Source: Gonium pectorale (taxonomy: Eukaryota; Chlorophyta; Chlorophyceae; Chlamydomonadales; Volvocaceae). From it: 26,205 nt of DNA. The number at the start of each line of letters is the position of its first letter. The first letter of the stretch is position 1. Below, one piece after another: positions 1 to 13,900 of this stretch. The DNA lies in NCBI GenBank assembly GCA_001584585.1, contig LSYV01000003.1:4008012-4034216 (forward strand), given 5' to 3'. The notes under the pieces are model-generated. The model did not search any database. It was not told where the DNA came from and saw only the letters and a program-made list of their open reading frames with translations. Made by a program: the position numbers and the translations under genes.

Positions 1-3451
<3,451 letters not shown>

Positions 3452-3635
3452 CTTCAGCGCCGCGTATGTGCCCCTGGAGGCTCTGTGTTGGAGCCTGGGC
3501 GCCGCGCCCGCCCTGCACCGGCGGCCGTCCAAGAGCCCTTGCTGTGGAAGACCGAGTCGTACAAACGTCACATGCCTTGTATTGTACCCGCCTGTCCTAC
3601 GTCGCGCCTTCGGTGTGTATGACCGTAGAGGCGGG

Positions 3636-3668
3636 CTCCCTCTTTCTCTGCAGATTTCTCTTTTTTGA
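3636..3668 (+). repeat. Left copy of a 33-bp inverted repeat
   Basis: A pyrimidine-rich 33-mer runs from CTCCCTC to TTTTTTGA with TGCAG in the middle. It matches the reverse complement of 4249-4281 at 31 of 33 positions. The two copies point towards each other and enclose 580 bp. It could be the end of a small non-autonomous transposon, but no target duplication flanks the pair. Confidence 0.75.
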
Positions 3669-4248
3669 ACGACCCACAACCTAGAACACAGCTCGGGGCT
3701 CGTGTCCGGGCTATGGAATGTAGAATCCCTATATCCCATAGCCCGCCGGCCTATTTGGGTGCTTGTCTCAAGTTTGCAACAATGGACCGGGGAGGGCATA
3801 CGATGTTCCTGGGCTTGTGCCGCGCGAGGATAAACAGGATGACTGCAATGTCAGCCGGCACTGCGTTGCTGCTGTCTGACTGACCTCGACGGGGAGGGGC
3901 GCAGTGAAGGGTGGGGATTACCGCACGGTAGATCGATAGAAGCAGAATCGGGCATGCGATGAAGGCGGGCGCGGACTGGCGTCAGGCGCTCAGCAGTGTT
4001 GTCCGCAGTGCCGTGTGCAATCCTGAAACACCGACGTAGCGAACTGATCATTCATGATTATTAGTGGGTCGGATGATGCGCTGGCTGCGTGCACATGGCA
4101 TCATTATCACGTGGTGCCCATGTGTGTACGCGCCTGTTTGTCCGCATGGAGTGGAAACAAGTGGGCCTTTATGTGTGCACACCTGGCGGGAGACGTCGAG
4201 CACGCCCAACACGTCGCGACAGTCCAAGGCCGCCCATGGGGCCGGTTA

Positions 4249-4281
4249 TCAAAAAAGAGAAACCTGCATAGAAAGAGGGAG
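4249..4281 (-). repeat. Right copy of the 33-bp inverted repeat
   Basis: The reverse complement differs from 3636-3668 at two positions only. This copy is bracketed by two 7-bp direct repeats GTTATCA (4245-4251 and 4281-4287), which overlap its ends. The left copy lacks them. The direct repeats resemble a target-site duplication around a very short insertion, but chance cannot be excluded. Confidence 0.75.
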
Positions 4282-4342
4282 TTATCACCCCGACGTCCGT
4301 GTTTGTGGGCGCCGCCCTTTGGAACTTGCACGGGCTGCGTTT

Positions 4343-4368
4343 GCGAGTAGCAAAAGCGAGTAGCAAAA
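4343..4368. repeat. 13-bp tandem duplication
   Basis: GCGAGTAGCAAAA occurs twice head to tail (4343-4355 and 4356-4368), and a further GCG follows. It lies in the gene-free region and probably arose by slippage. Confidence 0.8.
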
Positions 4369-6021
4369 GCGTTACCCAACGCCACTTTCCTTACATCACC
4401 ATGACGCTTTCATTCGGAAACCAACAAGATGTACGAAATGCTTCAATCATTTCAGCCACCGCCGACGTAGCGGGGTTGGCTCCAGTCCAACCAGCACAGC
4501 ACTTATCAATGGAATGTCCAGAAGCAGCTCCTCTAGCATTGGCACGAGTATATTGGAAACATGCCGTACATCGCCCGCTCCATTAGCCATTCAGCATTCT
4601 TCACTTCGCATGCGCTTCATTCCCGGACCCCTGATGTCACGACACGTCTGTCACGCACAAAGCAGAGGCCCCACCATCGTGCTGCAGCACCTTGTTGTGC
4701 CACTTGGTGACGACCAACTGCCCCACCAACATCGCTACGAGCGCACGCCAGCTCTTTTTGGCATGAAACCGAATCAGTGTTGCTCGGCGACGGGTACTTT
4801 GCGGCGGGTTGGGGCTTGCAGCGTGGGACCCCGCATGGCCTCCGCTAACCCAACGGCAGCCCATCCACCACCTCCCATCAATCGCTCGTGTGCACACACC
4901 ACTAACAGTACAATCCGCCAGCCCATTTCCATCCTGGAACAGGAGAGGCCAAAGCCCAAACCACAGACCGGCCTCCCCTATGCGTACTATTACGTCCTCC
5001 ATGCGTGCTTATCCGCGACCGCCGCGCCCACACGTAAAGCTGCATGCGATGCCACCGCCCTGCCACGCACAGACGTAAGAAAGAAGGGTCCTTCCTTGGG
5101 CAGCAGGCAGTTTATGCGTTTGTGTCAGCAAGTACTCCAGTCAATGCAACGCCACAAAACGATGTCACGTAACGTATAAGCACACGGACCTCCCCCCGCG
5201 TGGGCGCTCCCGGGGCGTGCCAGGCGGATGCTCGGCGGGCCACACCGCGTGCTCTGCGGATGGCTCACGCCGCCGCCTGCAACACCCTACAGAGCGCTGC
5301 CTCCGCGCGGCACCAGCATGCAGACGCACAGCCGTGCATAACAGCAAACGGCCCATGGCGAAACGTTGGCCCGCGTGCCAGATGGTTGCCCTCACACGCC
5401 TAAACATGCCCCGCGGTGCATAACTACGCGAGCGCTCAGCGGTGCTCGCAACGTAAGCACCAGCGCAGCGCCCCAACGCTGCACACATTGGGCGCCAGAC
5501 GTGCTCTGGCACCGGCACCCCGAGGACCTACACCCGCCGGGTTGCGGGGTGCATCAGCGCACCGCAGTCCCGCAACAGCACTTTGACCGAGGATGTATCA
5601 AGCAAGAAAAACAGTCAAGGGCGTGAAAAAGCAATAAGGATTGGAGCGATCATGAGGACCGGCAGCCGCCGCTGGGCTGGTCCGGATCCCCTTTCACACC
5701 CGAGGTCGGGGCCATGCAACGACGCCGCTACCACGAACCGCATTCAGTTCTTTTTCACCTTAGCCAGCCGGCAGTCGCGCAAGCGCCTCGAAGCGCATGT
5801 TCTCCGCCCGCTGTGCAAAGTTGAGTCGCTCGCTCACTGCACAGTGCTGTTGTAGCAGCCGCATAGCCCAAGTAGCTGTGGGCAGACCGTGTGCCATACT
5901 CGTCGGTTGCCGCTCGCCACCGGCATGCCTGCCGGGTACTGCCCTCTACCGGGACCGCGCGCTTACGCGAGGCTGCCTAACTCCGGCTATACAGCCAGCG
6001 CGGCCCGCCACACGAGAGCCT

Positions 6022-9000
6022 TCACTTGGAACCAGCGTTGCGGCCCATTTCGAGTGAGCGCCATCGGTTGCAGTTGTCTTCGACGGCCCGCACGAGCGGC
6101 AGCGCTTCGTGGAAGACCGAGGCCCAGCTGTAGAAGAGCGGCAGCGCTACGATGTCGAAGAAACCGACCTGCAGCATAGGATGGCGGCGGCCCCATCGGC
6201 GGTATTCATAACGAAAAGGAACATTACGAGTAAGGAGACCTAGCTGTAGCACCCGCAGACAAACCGGGACAAACAATCTCAAGGGACAAAGGATACACGT
6301 GGCTGCGCGCAACGGGGAGTCGTATTGGCGGCTGCACAATACCCCCGTGAGGAACGGTGAGGGCTGGCAATAGGCAGAGAAGAGCCGTGGGAACAGAAGT
6401 CAAAGGGGACAGCAAGCAGCGTAGCGGACGCGCACGATGAGCAAGATGATGATTGGAGAGCTCACTCGCATCGTGTCATGGGGGCAACTCGCCCGGGGAC
6501 CCCGTGTGCTACTTGCCGTTGTGCTCCCATGCCCATTGCGCGCATACGGCGATGCATGTCGGAGACTGTTTCCCAGGTGCCGACGAGCGCGCGGTTCACC
6601 CGGAGTTCAGCAGAAACATGGCAACGCGCAGTCACACGTGGGTGCCTCAAACTTTCGCTGACACACGCCGCCAGGCTCCCTGCTTGCACCACGCCGCTCA
6701 TTGGGCGTAGTCTACAACGTTGCGACACACAGTCCTGGACGTCGCCCCTTCGACTGCCTCGGGAGCTGGGTCCTACACCGACGCCATCACTTTCGCGCTT
6801 ACGCTCGTCGTATGCGTTTTCCTTTTCAACACAGTCCTGGACGTCAACCAGGCGCTCTGGCCATGCCCAGACAAGTATCCGGCGAGCAGGCCCAGCCGCA
6901 GCCCGCACCCTCCCGCACCTGCGACTTTGTGATGCCGTCCTTACAGCGGTCCATGAGCGGCGAGACCATCATGTGCATGGACTTCTCCTTGTCGCCCTGC
7001 CGGAAGAACTCCTCCTCCAGGCCGCTGACCCACCGGTGGTGCACCTCCCACGGCGCTGCCAGGTGCCCCACGTCCGCGCACTTGAGGCCCACCTGAACGG
7101 TATAGATACGGGTTTGAAATGGGATGGATAACGGGTAAATACGGATCGGAGCAGAACCGAAGTAGGCTGATGCTGAAGGGGGTGCTGCTGTCGCATGTGA
7201 AGGTTTTACAGGGTCAAGGTTTTACAGGGTACCTTGCCCTTATAGAACGACCGGCCTCAGGGCAACCCCTGCTAACGACGGCTCTTGCCGCAGGCAGGTA
7301 TGGCCTGGCTGAGTGCACCGAGTATGAGTCAAAGTGCTAACGTGCGCTTGTTTCAACCGCCACAAGGTATCTCCGTCGCACCGCACCCGTACCGGTTGCC
7401 CAAGCCCCAAACCCTTCCCCCTCCCTAGCCCCTTCCAGTAGCGCGAGAGCACCTGCAGCACGAGCGACTTGTCTGCATCGTCGTCCGAGATGGGCAGCGG
7501 GTCCTCGTGAGAGGGCGACTCCAGGTGCGAGAGGTTCGGTGCGGCGAAGTTAGTGCTGCGCAGCTTGACCTGCAGCTTGGACTGGAACTTGGACAGGATG
7601 TTGAAGTGCTGCTTCATGTCCGTGGCCAGCACCATGTCGATCAGTAGGCGCCGCAGGCGTACCCACTTCTCCCGAGGGATCTTCTTGATGAAGTTATAGT
7701 CCTTCTGCCGCATGAGCTTGAAGGCGGCGGCGATGTGGTGATTCTCCATGGGTGAGATGTCGTTGTAGGTGAAGGCGAGCTCATCGCCAACCCGCACCAG
7801 GAAGTCATTGTTGAGCCCCTTGTGCTCATAGTCGTGCGTAATGGCTGCGAGGTACGAGGCGAATATTGCCACGTCCTCGCCCAGCCGCTTGTGTAGGCCC
7901 CCGCGCGTGAGCAGACAGTGCATGCCCTGCAGCACGTCTGCGGCGTGCGTCTTGTTGTGGTAGGGGTTGTCCGGATATCCGTCCTCGATTTTGCGCAAAA
8001 AGCGCGCGAGCTTCGTGGCGTCCAGCTGGAATGTGCTGATGAGGTCGTAGCGCTTCATGAGCCAGAAGCCCAGCGCCGAGAGCGGGTGGCCCTGCGTCAC
8101 CTCGGCCAGCTTAAAGGCATTGAAGCGCCACTCGTCCACGGTGGCCAGCACCGCCTCCATGGCCGGCATAAGGCTCGAGGCCACCACATCCTTCTCGTCG
8201 TCACCCGTCGGCTCCACTTCCTCCTTAGCGGTTGTCGCTGCTGCGGCGGCGCCGCTGCGCGAGCCGCTGGGCATTGGCCCCGTGATTACCTACATAATGA
8301 GGGACGGCCCCGGTTCACAAGCTAGTCTCCGATAAGGTATCCCGCTCCTACCGCCAGAACGATGCCACCACATCCCTGGTAACCCAACTCCCGGGCGTTA
8401 ATGACGGCCGCTACGCCTACTTTTGGCCCACGCGGCTTCTGCTGCCAAGCTCGCAAGCGGCTGCTTGCGCTCCCCAATGGCCCGCTCCGCGGGCTGGAGC
8501 GCGCCCTCCGCCCCACCTCGCCATCGTAGCTGTCCGGCACCGGCGCGAAGCGCTCCCCGAGTTTTTTCCCCCCCAGAAGCTGCAGCAGGTTGAGCCCCAC
8601 GTCCTGGTCGAGCTCCTCCTTCGACACCAGCTCCTCCTCGATGCGGGTGGGCTGTTGGAACAGCAGAGAACCAAGGAGCCAAAAGCCATTGAACAGACCG
8701 CACGTTGGGCAGAATGCGGCTCAGTGCAACGTAGGCGCTGCGGTCGGTGCTACGTAGGCATGCACTGCCACCGAGGAGGGCAGTGGCAGCAAGGATTGCA
8801 TGAAGTGTGCATAGCGGCGGAAGACACTCGCACCGCACCTGCGTGATGATGTCGCCGCGGAGCACAGCCTGCTGCACGGCCTCAACGCTATTCAGGTCCA
8901 CCTCCTGGCCCTTCAGAATGCGGTCGCAGATGTCCATCAGGCTCGACACCGTCGACGTCACTGCGTGGAAGCGGCGTGTGCGTCGTTCCCGAGGCCTAAC

Positions 9001-9961
9001 ACTGCAAGAAAACTCACAGCGGTGTTGGCCTTACCCTTCGTGCCGTTCACGATACGGCCGTCCGCGCTGCTCTGCCGGTTGCGCTCTCTCCGCACCGCCT
9101 GAGGGAAGACGGTGCGCAAGCGGTTTGCAGCGTGCCGCATAGCCTGCGGTGCTGTGGGCAACGTGACACGCACCTTGACGATAGTCGTGTTCACGGTGGG
9201 CAAGCTCAGGTTTGGCCCGCTTATGAGCTGTATTTGCGTGACCCGGGTGCAGTTCGCGATAGGCCGGGTGAGGTGGAATTGCTGCGGGTAGGGCGCAGGG
9301 CGTTAGGTCGTCTCGTTTGGCGGAGCAGATCGCAACCATCAGTCGCACCCTGTAGAGGTACTCGCTGCTTGACAGCTCGTCGTGTGGAATGACTCCGGGC
9401 AGCACCGAGTGCCCGAAACCTGAAATAACCTGCTCGAGGCCTCCATTCTGCGGCGCGGTGGTGAAATAAGCTGGCATCGCGCGTCTCACGTCTTGCGGAG
9501 GAGACCCAACCCACCTCAACCTCGTCCCGAAGGAGCGTGTTTAAAACTAGAAAGCTGGAGAGATCTTCCGGAGAGAGCCGCGTGAACTTATGGGAGGTGA
9601 GGCCGTCTAGGGTCCTGTGCAAAATGCAACAAACACCATCAGCACCCCCGCGCCTCAACGCGGGCCGCACCCCGCGGCTCTTATTCCTAGCAAGCACCGT
9701 GATAGCCAACGAACCGGCTCACTTGTTGAAATACCGGAGCGCTGCCTTGTTCGCCCACACCAGCTTTTGGCTCGAGCAGCTGCGGGAGCGTAAAGCGAAC
9801 ATGGCTGTTTGAGCACATGCCTTTTCACTGCTCGGGCTATTCAGCGGTGCCCGCGTGCACCTGTAAAGCCAAATTGGTATCGCCACTCCCTCTAGGGCGG
9901 ACAGCTGAGCTCCTGTGGTGTCGAGAGGCCCCAAGAAGCTGCTACTCGTCCTGCCGTTCAT
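6022..9961 (-). CDS. PAS-domain class I 3',5'-cyclic nucleotide phosphodiesterase, eleven exons
   Basis: It hydrolyses cAMP and/or cGMP to the 5'-monophosphate. Exons on the minus strand: 9861-9961, 9723-9779, 9515-9614, 9349-9447, 9174-9281, 9035-9098, 8839-8960, 8517-8651, 7453-8289, 6919-7092 and 6022-6168. All phases fit and give 647 aa. Residues ~20-160 look like a PAS domain (IPIWLYS..KLVWANKAALRYFN). Residues ~310-640 form the HD-type catalytic domain: YHNKTHAADVLQG (general-acid His and first metal His), ITHDYEHKG, the metal Asp in LKCADVGH, EEFFRQGDKE, and the invariant Gln in SQVGFFDIVALPLF. Every core residue I can check is present, so the enzyme should be active. Substrate preference cannot be read. 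The ATG at 9961 is my choice of start; an acceptor lies just upstream, so a 5' UTR intron or one more N-terminal exon is possible. The 9035|8960 junction is the least certain. No membrane segment is seen. Confidence 0.92.
6727..6845. repeat. 17-bp direct repeat, 102 bp apart, in the last PDE intron
   Basis: ACACAGTCCTGGACGTC occurs exactly at 6727-6743 and 6829-6845, within the 750-bp intron 6169-6918. The flanks do not match, so this is not a simple tandem duplication. Confidence 0.7.
7200..7230. repeat. 15-bp near-tandem repeat in a PDE intron
   Basis: AAGGTTTTACAGGGT occurs at 7200-7214 and 7216-7230, separated by one base, inside the 360-bp intron 7093-7452. It is a likely slippage product. 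Confidence 0.8.
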
Positions 9962-10908
9962 GCCCTGGACCTCTATGCAAGCTGCAGCAAGAATGAGAAC
10001 GGGGAGCTCCCTGGGCCTACACCATCGCAATGTGTGGGATAAACCGGATGAGGAACGCTCCTCAAGGAACGCTCAATGTCTGGCCACTTGCCAAGCCAAG
10101 GGAACGAGCCACTTGCCGTACATTGCCGTACGTGTGTGTGTCTATAGCCGAAACTGGCCACGCGCTTCTGCATGCAAGGTCCTCCAATCTCTCCACGCCG
10201 ACAATCGGCGCTGCCATATTTGCACGCATGTGCACGCCGCCTGGGCGCCGCCGCCTGGGCTTGTTCGTGAGTTCGTGTTTGCTGTCCGGAGTAATGGCAG
10301 GACTACTGTTCGGAGGCAGAGCGGTCATCACGCCTCTAAAACCTCTCAAGTTCGGGTGTGTCGAGGCACGTGGGATATCGGCGCGGCTCATTTCTCTTGA
10401 CTCGACGTATGGTACTCGACCAGGGCCTGCCACGCCCCTGGTTGAGCCTTGAGCGCCAAAATGTGTCCAAATGTGGGGACACCACCGTAGGCACCTGGAC
10501 ACAACATGTTCCTCTCGACATCAGAGGAACGTGGCGTAGGGGAAGTTCGGGGCGATTGCCGTACGCGTACGTACCCGGGGAGCTTGCGCAGACGGGAGCT
10601 TCGGCCACAACAGGCTAGGAGGTTAGGAGAGGTTAAGAGAGGTTATCGGCTGAGAGAGAGAGAGAGCTGCGGTGTTGGGCGATGCAACGTTTTGTACATA
10701 ACGGTAGAGCTACCCTGGTTACGCCACATCCTCCATCTTTTCGTTCATGTATTTCTGCTGCATTCTGCAACCTGCCATAGCGCTTCAGGCTCGCATAAGA
10801 GCCAGGTCGGACAGGACTACTGCCTTAGCCATGCGGCTGTACATCGCAGGCAGCATGCACTAGCGGATAAGGGCGGTAGGCTAGAAGAACAGGAGGAGCC
10901 TGTTGGAC
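9962..10908. promoter_or_regulatory. Divergent intergenic region between the PDE and the CNB/EF-hand gene
   Basis: 947 bp separate the chosen start codons. The region should hold both promoters, both 5' UTRs and possibly a 5' UTR intron of the PDE: a good minus-strand acceptor (TTCTTGCTGCAG) lies just upstream of its ATG. A short GA dinucleotide run lies near 10650-10665, preceded by repeated AGGTTA-type motifs (10617-10647). I see no convincing TATA box. No reading frame here resembles a known protein. Confidence 0.55.
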
Positions 10909-13900
10909 ATGGCCAGTGGTTCGAGGCCCTCCGGCCCCATGCAGCCAGGCAGCTCGCTTCTTGCAGGTAGGGGCGAATTGAGCCGTGTGATGCGGGCGTT
11001 TAGGCGGTTTCAGAAATGCGGTTGCAGCGGGCGATTCGCACCAGGCCCCCACTGGAACAGGCGTGCGTAGAAAGGACTGAAAAGGGGGACAAGCTGCTCG
11101 GTTAGAACGGGAGCGGTGACGCACCGGTTTGCGGCCCGCGCCATGGTCGCGCATGGGAATGCGGCACGCCCTTGCCTTCGACTGCTGCAGAAGGCGCCCG
11201 TCCACCTACCCATTATAAGGCTGTCTCCTGCAGCAGCCCCGTTGGAACCCCACTTTCTTGTCCCTGTTCCCGGGGCTGTGCGACCTCGCCCCAACTTGCC
11301 CCGGGCACGGCATGTCCACCTTAGCCTGAACCCAACCGCCCGCGCGTAACACGGGCGTTGAGCATTTGGTGCCCGCCAACGGACCGTACTCCCCCACCTG
11401 CCCTCACCTCGCACTGGCTTGGCCACCAGATGGGCGACGACAGTTTAAGCCAATGCGTTCTCAGTCAAACATTCACTTCTGACTCCCCCCCTGGCCGGCC
11501 CTTGCAGACCGTTTCCAGTCACCCGACCAGTCTATGTGCACCGCCCGCCACCGCCGACGCCTGTCACCTCGCGGGCCTCCTTTGACTCCCCCATCCCTTC
11601 CCCCAGCCCGCTCCGAAATAGCCCCCTTACTTCCATGGCCCACATCCCTTCCGGCCTCCATCCCGCACCGATCCTTCTGACCGTTTGCTCGGATGCTTGA
11701 TGTCGTGTTCCAATGTGCCGCTTGCAGCCCCTGCCCATGCAGAGCACGCTTCGGTACCAGCTTCCTTGTCCCTGCCTGGCCCCCTGTTTATTTTTCAGCT
11801 TCAGCCCCCGCCCTGCCCCCGCCCGCCCTCTAGCGCTGCACTCCTCCCTTGAGCGCATCAAGACCATCCGGAGGGTGTGTCGGGCGCTGTCCAAGAAACC
11901 GCAGCTGCGGACCAGCATCGAGGTGCGCGGCGGCGCGGCGGGGAACGGCCAGGAACGGGGACGCGAAGGGGGGCGCTCCGGATCGTGGCGGTGGCGGAAT
12001 CGGAGGATCCGAGGCCGGTACTGCGCCCCTCCGTGAAGTGCCACCGTCCTCCGCCACCGCGTGCCTTGCAAGGTGTGGGCATCCCAAACCTCACCTTCCG
12101 GACAGCGGGGCCAGTACGCAAACCCCACCCCACCCAGGCTCCGACCCTTCCCTCCTCCCTCAACCTGCTCTTGGTCCCCCTCCCCTCCCCCTCCCTCCCG
12201 CCCTTCAGGTGGGCTACATCATGGCCGAGACGGACCGGCTGTCGCTCATGACCCGGGAGGGGCCCGGGGTGCACCGGGACCTGTGCCATGGTGCGTCCAG
12301 GGAGTGCCTGGCATGTGCGTGCGGGCGGGCCTTGGATCGGGGGAGGAGGGCGGGAGGGGTCCGGGCGGCGGGTGTAGTGCGCGGGGGCTTCGGCGGGGCC
12401 GGGTGCGGGCGTGACCAGCACCATTCGGGCGCTCGGGCAAGGAGTTGGGTCCGGTCCCTCGGCACCCGGGGATCCTGCAGTGGGCCTCCTGAGCGGGGCC
12501 AGCCCCGGAAGCGGCGGGCGGAGTCGGCTCGGGCCACAGATTGGGCCGGGAAGGGGCCTGGTCCGCACATTGCCCTGGCAAGGTGCGGCGGGGGTCGCGG
12601 GCACGTGGCTCGCGGGGACGAGGCGGGTGGCCCCGCCGCGGTGCTCCCTTCTGCACCGCCCACCGCAACGTGCGTCCTGCAGCATCAGCCCCTCGCTCCT
12701 GCCCCCACGGCTCCTCTCGCCCACAGTCGCTCGGTTGGTGTCTCTGAAAGAGATGGACTCATACAAGCTGCCGCCGTGGGGTGCACCCTCCTGGTCAATG
12801 GCGTCCGAGGGCGGCAGCGGCGGCGGCGCGGCGGCTGGTAGCGGCAGCAGCGCTGGAGGTCCAGGCGGCGGCAGCAGTGGGCGCGGGCTCGTGTACATCT
12901 ATGTGAGGCCGGGCGGGAAGGGCCGGGGGAAAAGGGGGAGGTGGGCCGATCGCAGGCCAGGCAGCGTCGATGGGGATGGGGATGGGGGGCAAGGCGTGAT
13001 GTCAGACCCGCGGGTCTCCCGGCTGCTGGTCTAACGCCAAAGGAGCAAAGAACGGCGATCGGGGAGGAGCTTAACGCGGGGGCTCATGATGAGCATGGGC
13101 ATGGCGGGCGTGTTTGGGAGCCAATACCGGTTGAGTTCCGGAGGGGGGGTATTTAGTCCGTGGGCAAAAGCTGACTGATGACCGTCGAGCAGAGAATCGT
13201 GGCATCGAACTTGGCTTGGGCGCGACCCGAAGCCGTGCCGCCAGGTGATGACGCGGAAACCGAGTAATGGTAGTAGTCTAGAGCTGAGTAGGGAGAGATA
13301 AAGCGGCTGACCTATAAAACTAAGTGGAACGACTGCTATGTGTGTGCAGTGCGCCTATGTGTCCCGACCCCCCGCCACCGCATTCGCAAACACTCGCAAG
13401 CGCGGCGCGATATTACCAGGAAGAGATACCCACCTGTGCGCAGAACGGAGGGGCCGGTCGCCGAGGGCAGGCGCCCGTATGGCGAGGGGGGAAACGGGGG
13501 AGGCGGGTCAGTGGGGGCAACAAGTTGAGGGGAAGAACATGGCGTGCCATGGCATGCATCTGAGGACGGAGAGCTAAGCGTGGACGTCATGGAAATGGAC
13601 AGTGCCCCTGCCGGACGGGAGGTATGAAAGGAGGTGCCGTACAAGTACGGCAAAAGGACGGCGAGCGGGAGCAGAAGCATAAGTATTAGTACAGGGACGG
13701 AATGCAATGCAATGGGGGGGGGACAAAGCTTGCCCACTAAGGGAGCTCGGACCGCTTGCCTCTCTGGCTTCGCCGCAGTTGTGGGGTCATGATGGCGGTC
13801 GCCTGACCACACTGCGTGAAGACCGTCCCAACGGCCCCCTCTCACCCCCCAGGTCCTGCAGGGCAAAGTGCAGCTCAAGACCCGCCGACGCGAACCTTTC

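Larger units (their letters stand above)
3452..6021. other. Convergent intergenic region with no supported gene (2.57 kb)
   Basis: This lies between the 3' ends of TAD2 (plus) and the phosphodiesterase (minus) and must hold both 3' UTRs. It is less GC-rich than the genes. It contains an inverted repeat pair (3636-3668 and 4249-4281) and a 13-bp tandem duplication (4343-4368). The longest reading frame, an ATG-started 221-codon frame at 4514-5179 (plus), matches no family I know and has no coding-like composition. A minus-strand TGTAA at 4391-4395 could end the phosphodiesterase transcript, but that would imply a 3' UTR of about 1.6 kb. Confidence 0.6.

Noticed and set aside
4391..4395. Minus-strand TGTAA as the PDE polyadenylation signal
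   Set aside because: It is 1.6 kb past the stop codon at 6022. Possible but too far to annotate without transcript ends.
4514..5179. A 221-codon ATG-started plus-strand frame in the gene-free region
   Set aside because: It has no recognisable motif, its composition is unlike neighbouring coding exons, and it lies where two 3' UTRs should converge. Kept only as a possibility.
9144..9173. A 30-nt GTGCGT...GCAG candidate intron in the PDE
   Set aside because: Too short to splice. The acceptor at 9099 gives a 75-nt intron, correct phase and a continuous protein.
11849..12898. Overlapping frames of over 300 codons on both strands
   Set aside because: They arise from stop-poor GC-rich DNA. Only 11834-11922, 12209-12290 and 12727-12902 carry CNB-like sequence with matching phases.
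13313..13319. TATAAAA box-like sequence
   Set aside because: It lies inside the 950-bp intron 12903-13852. The exons on both sides join in phase in the middle of a CNB beta strand, so an internal promoter is not needed.
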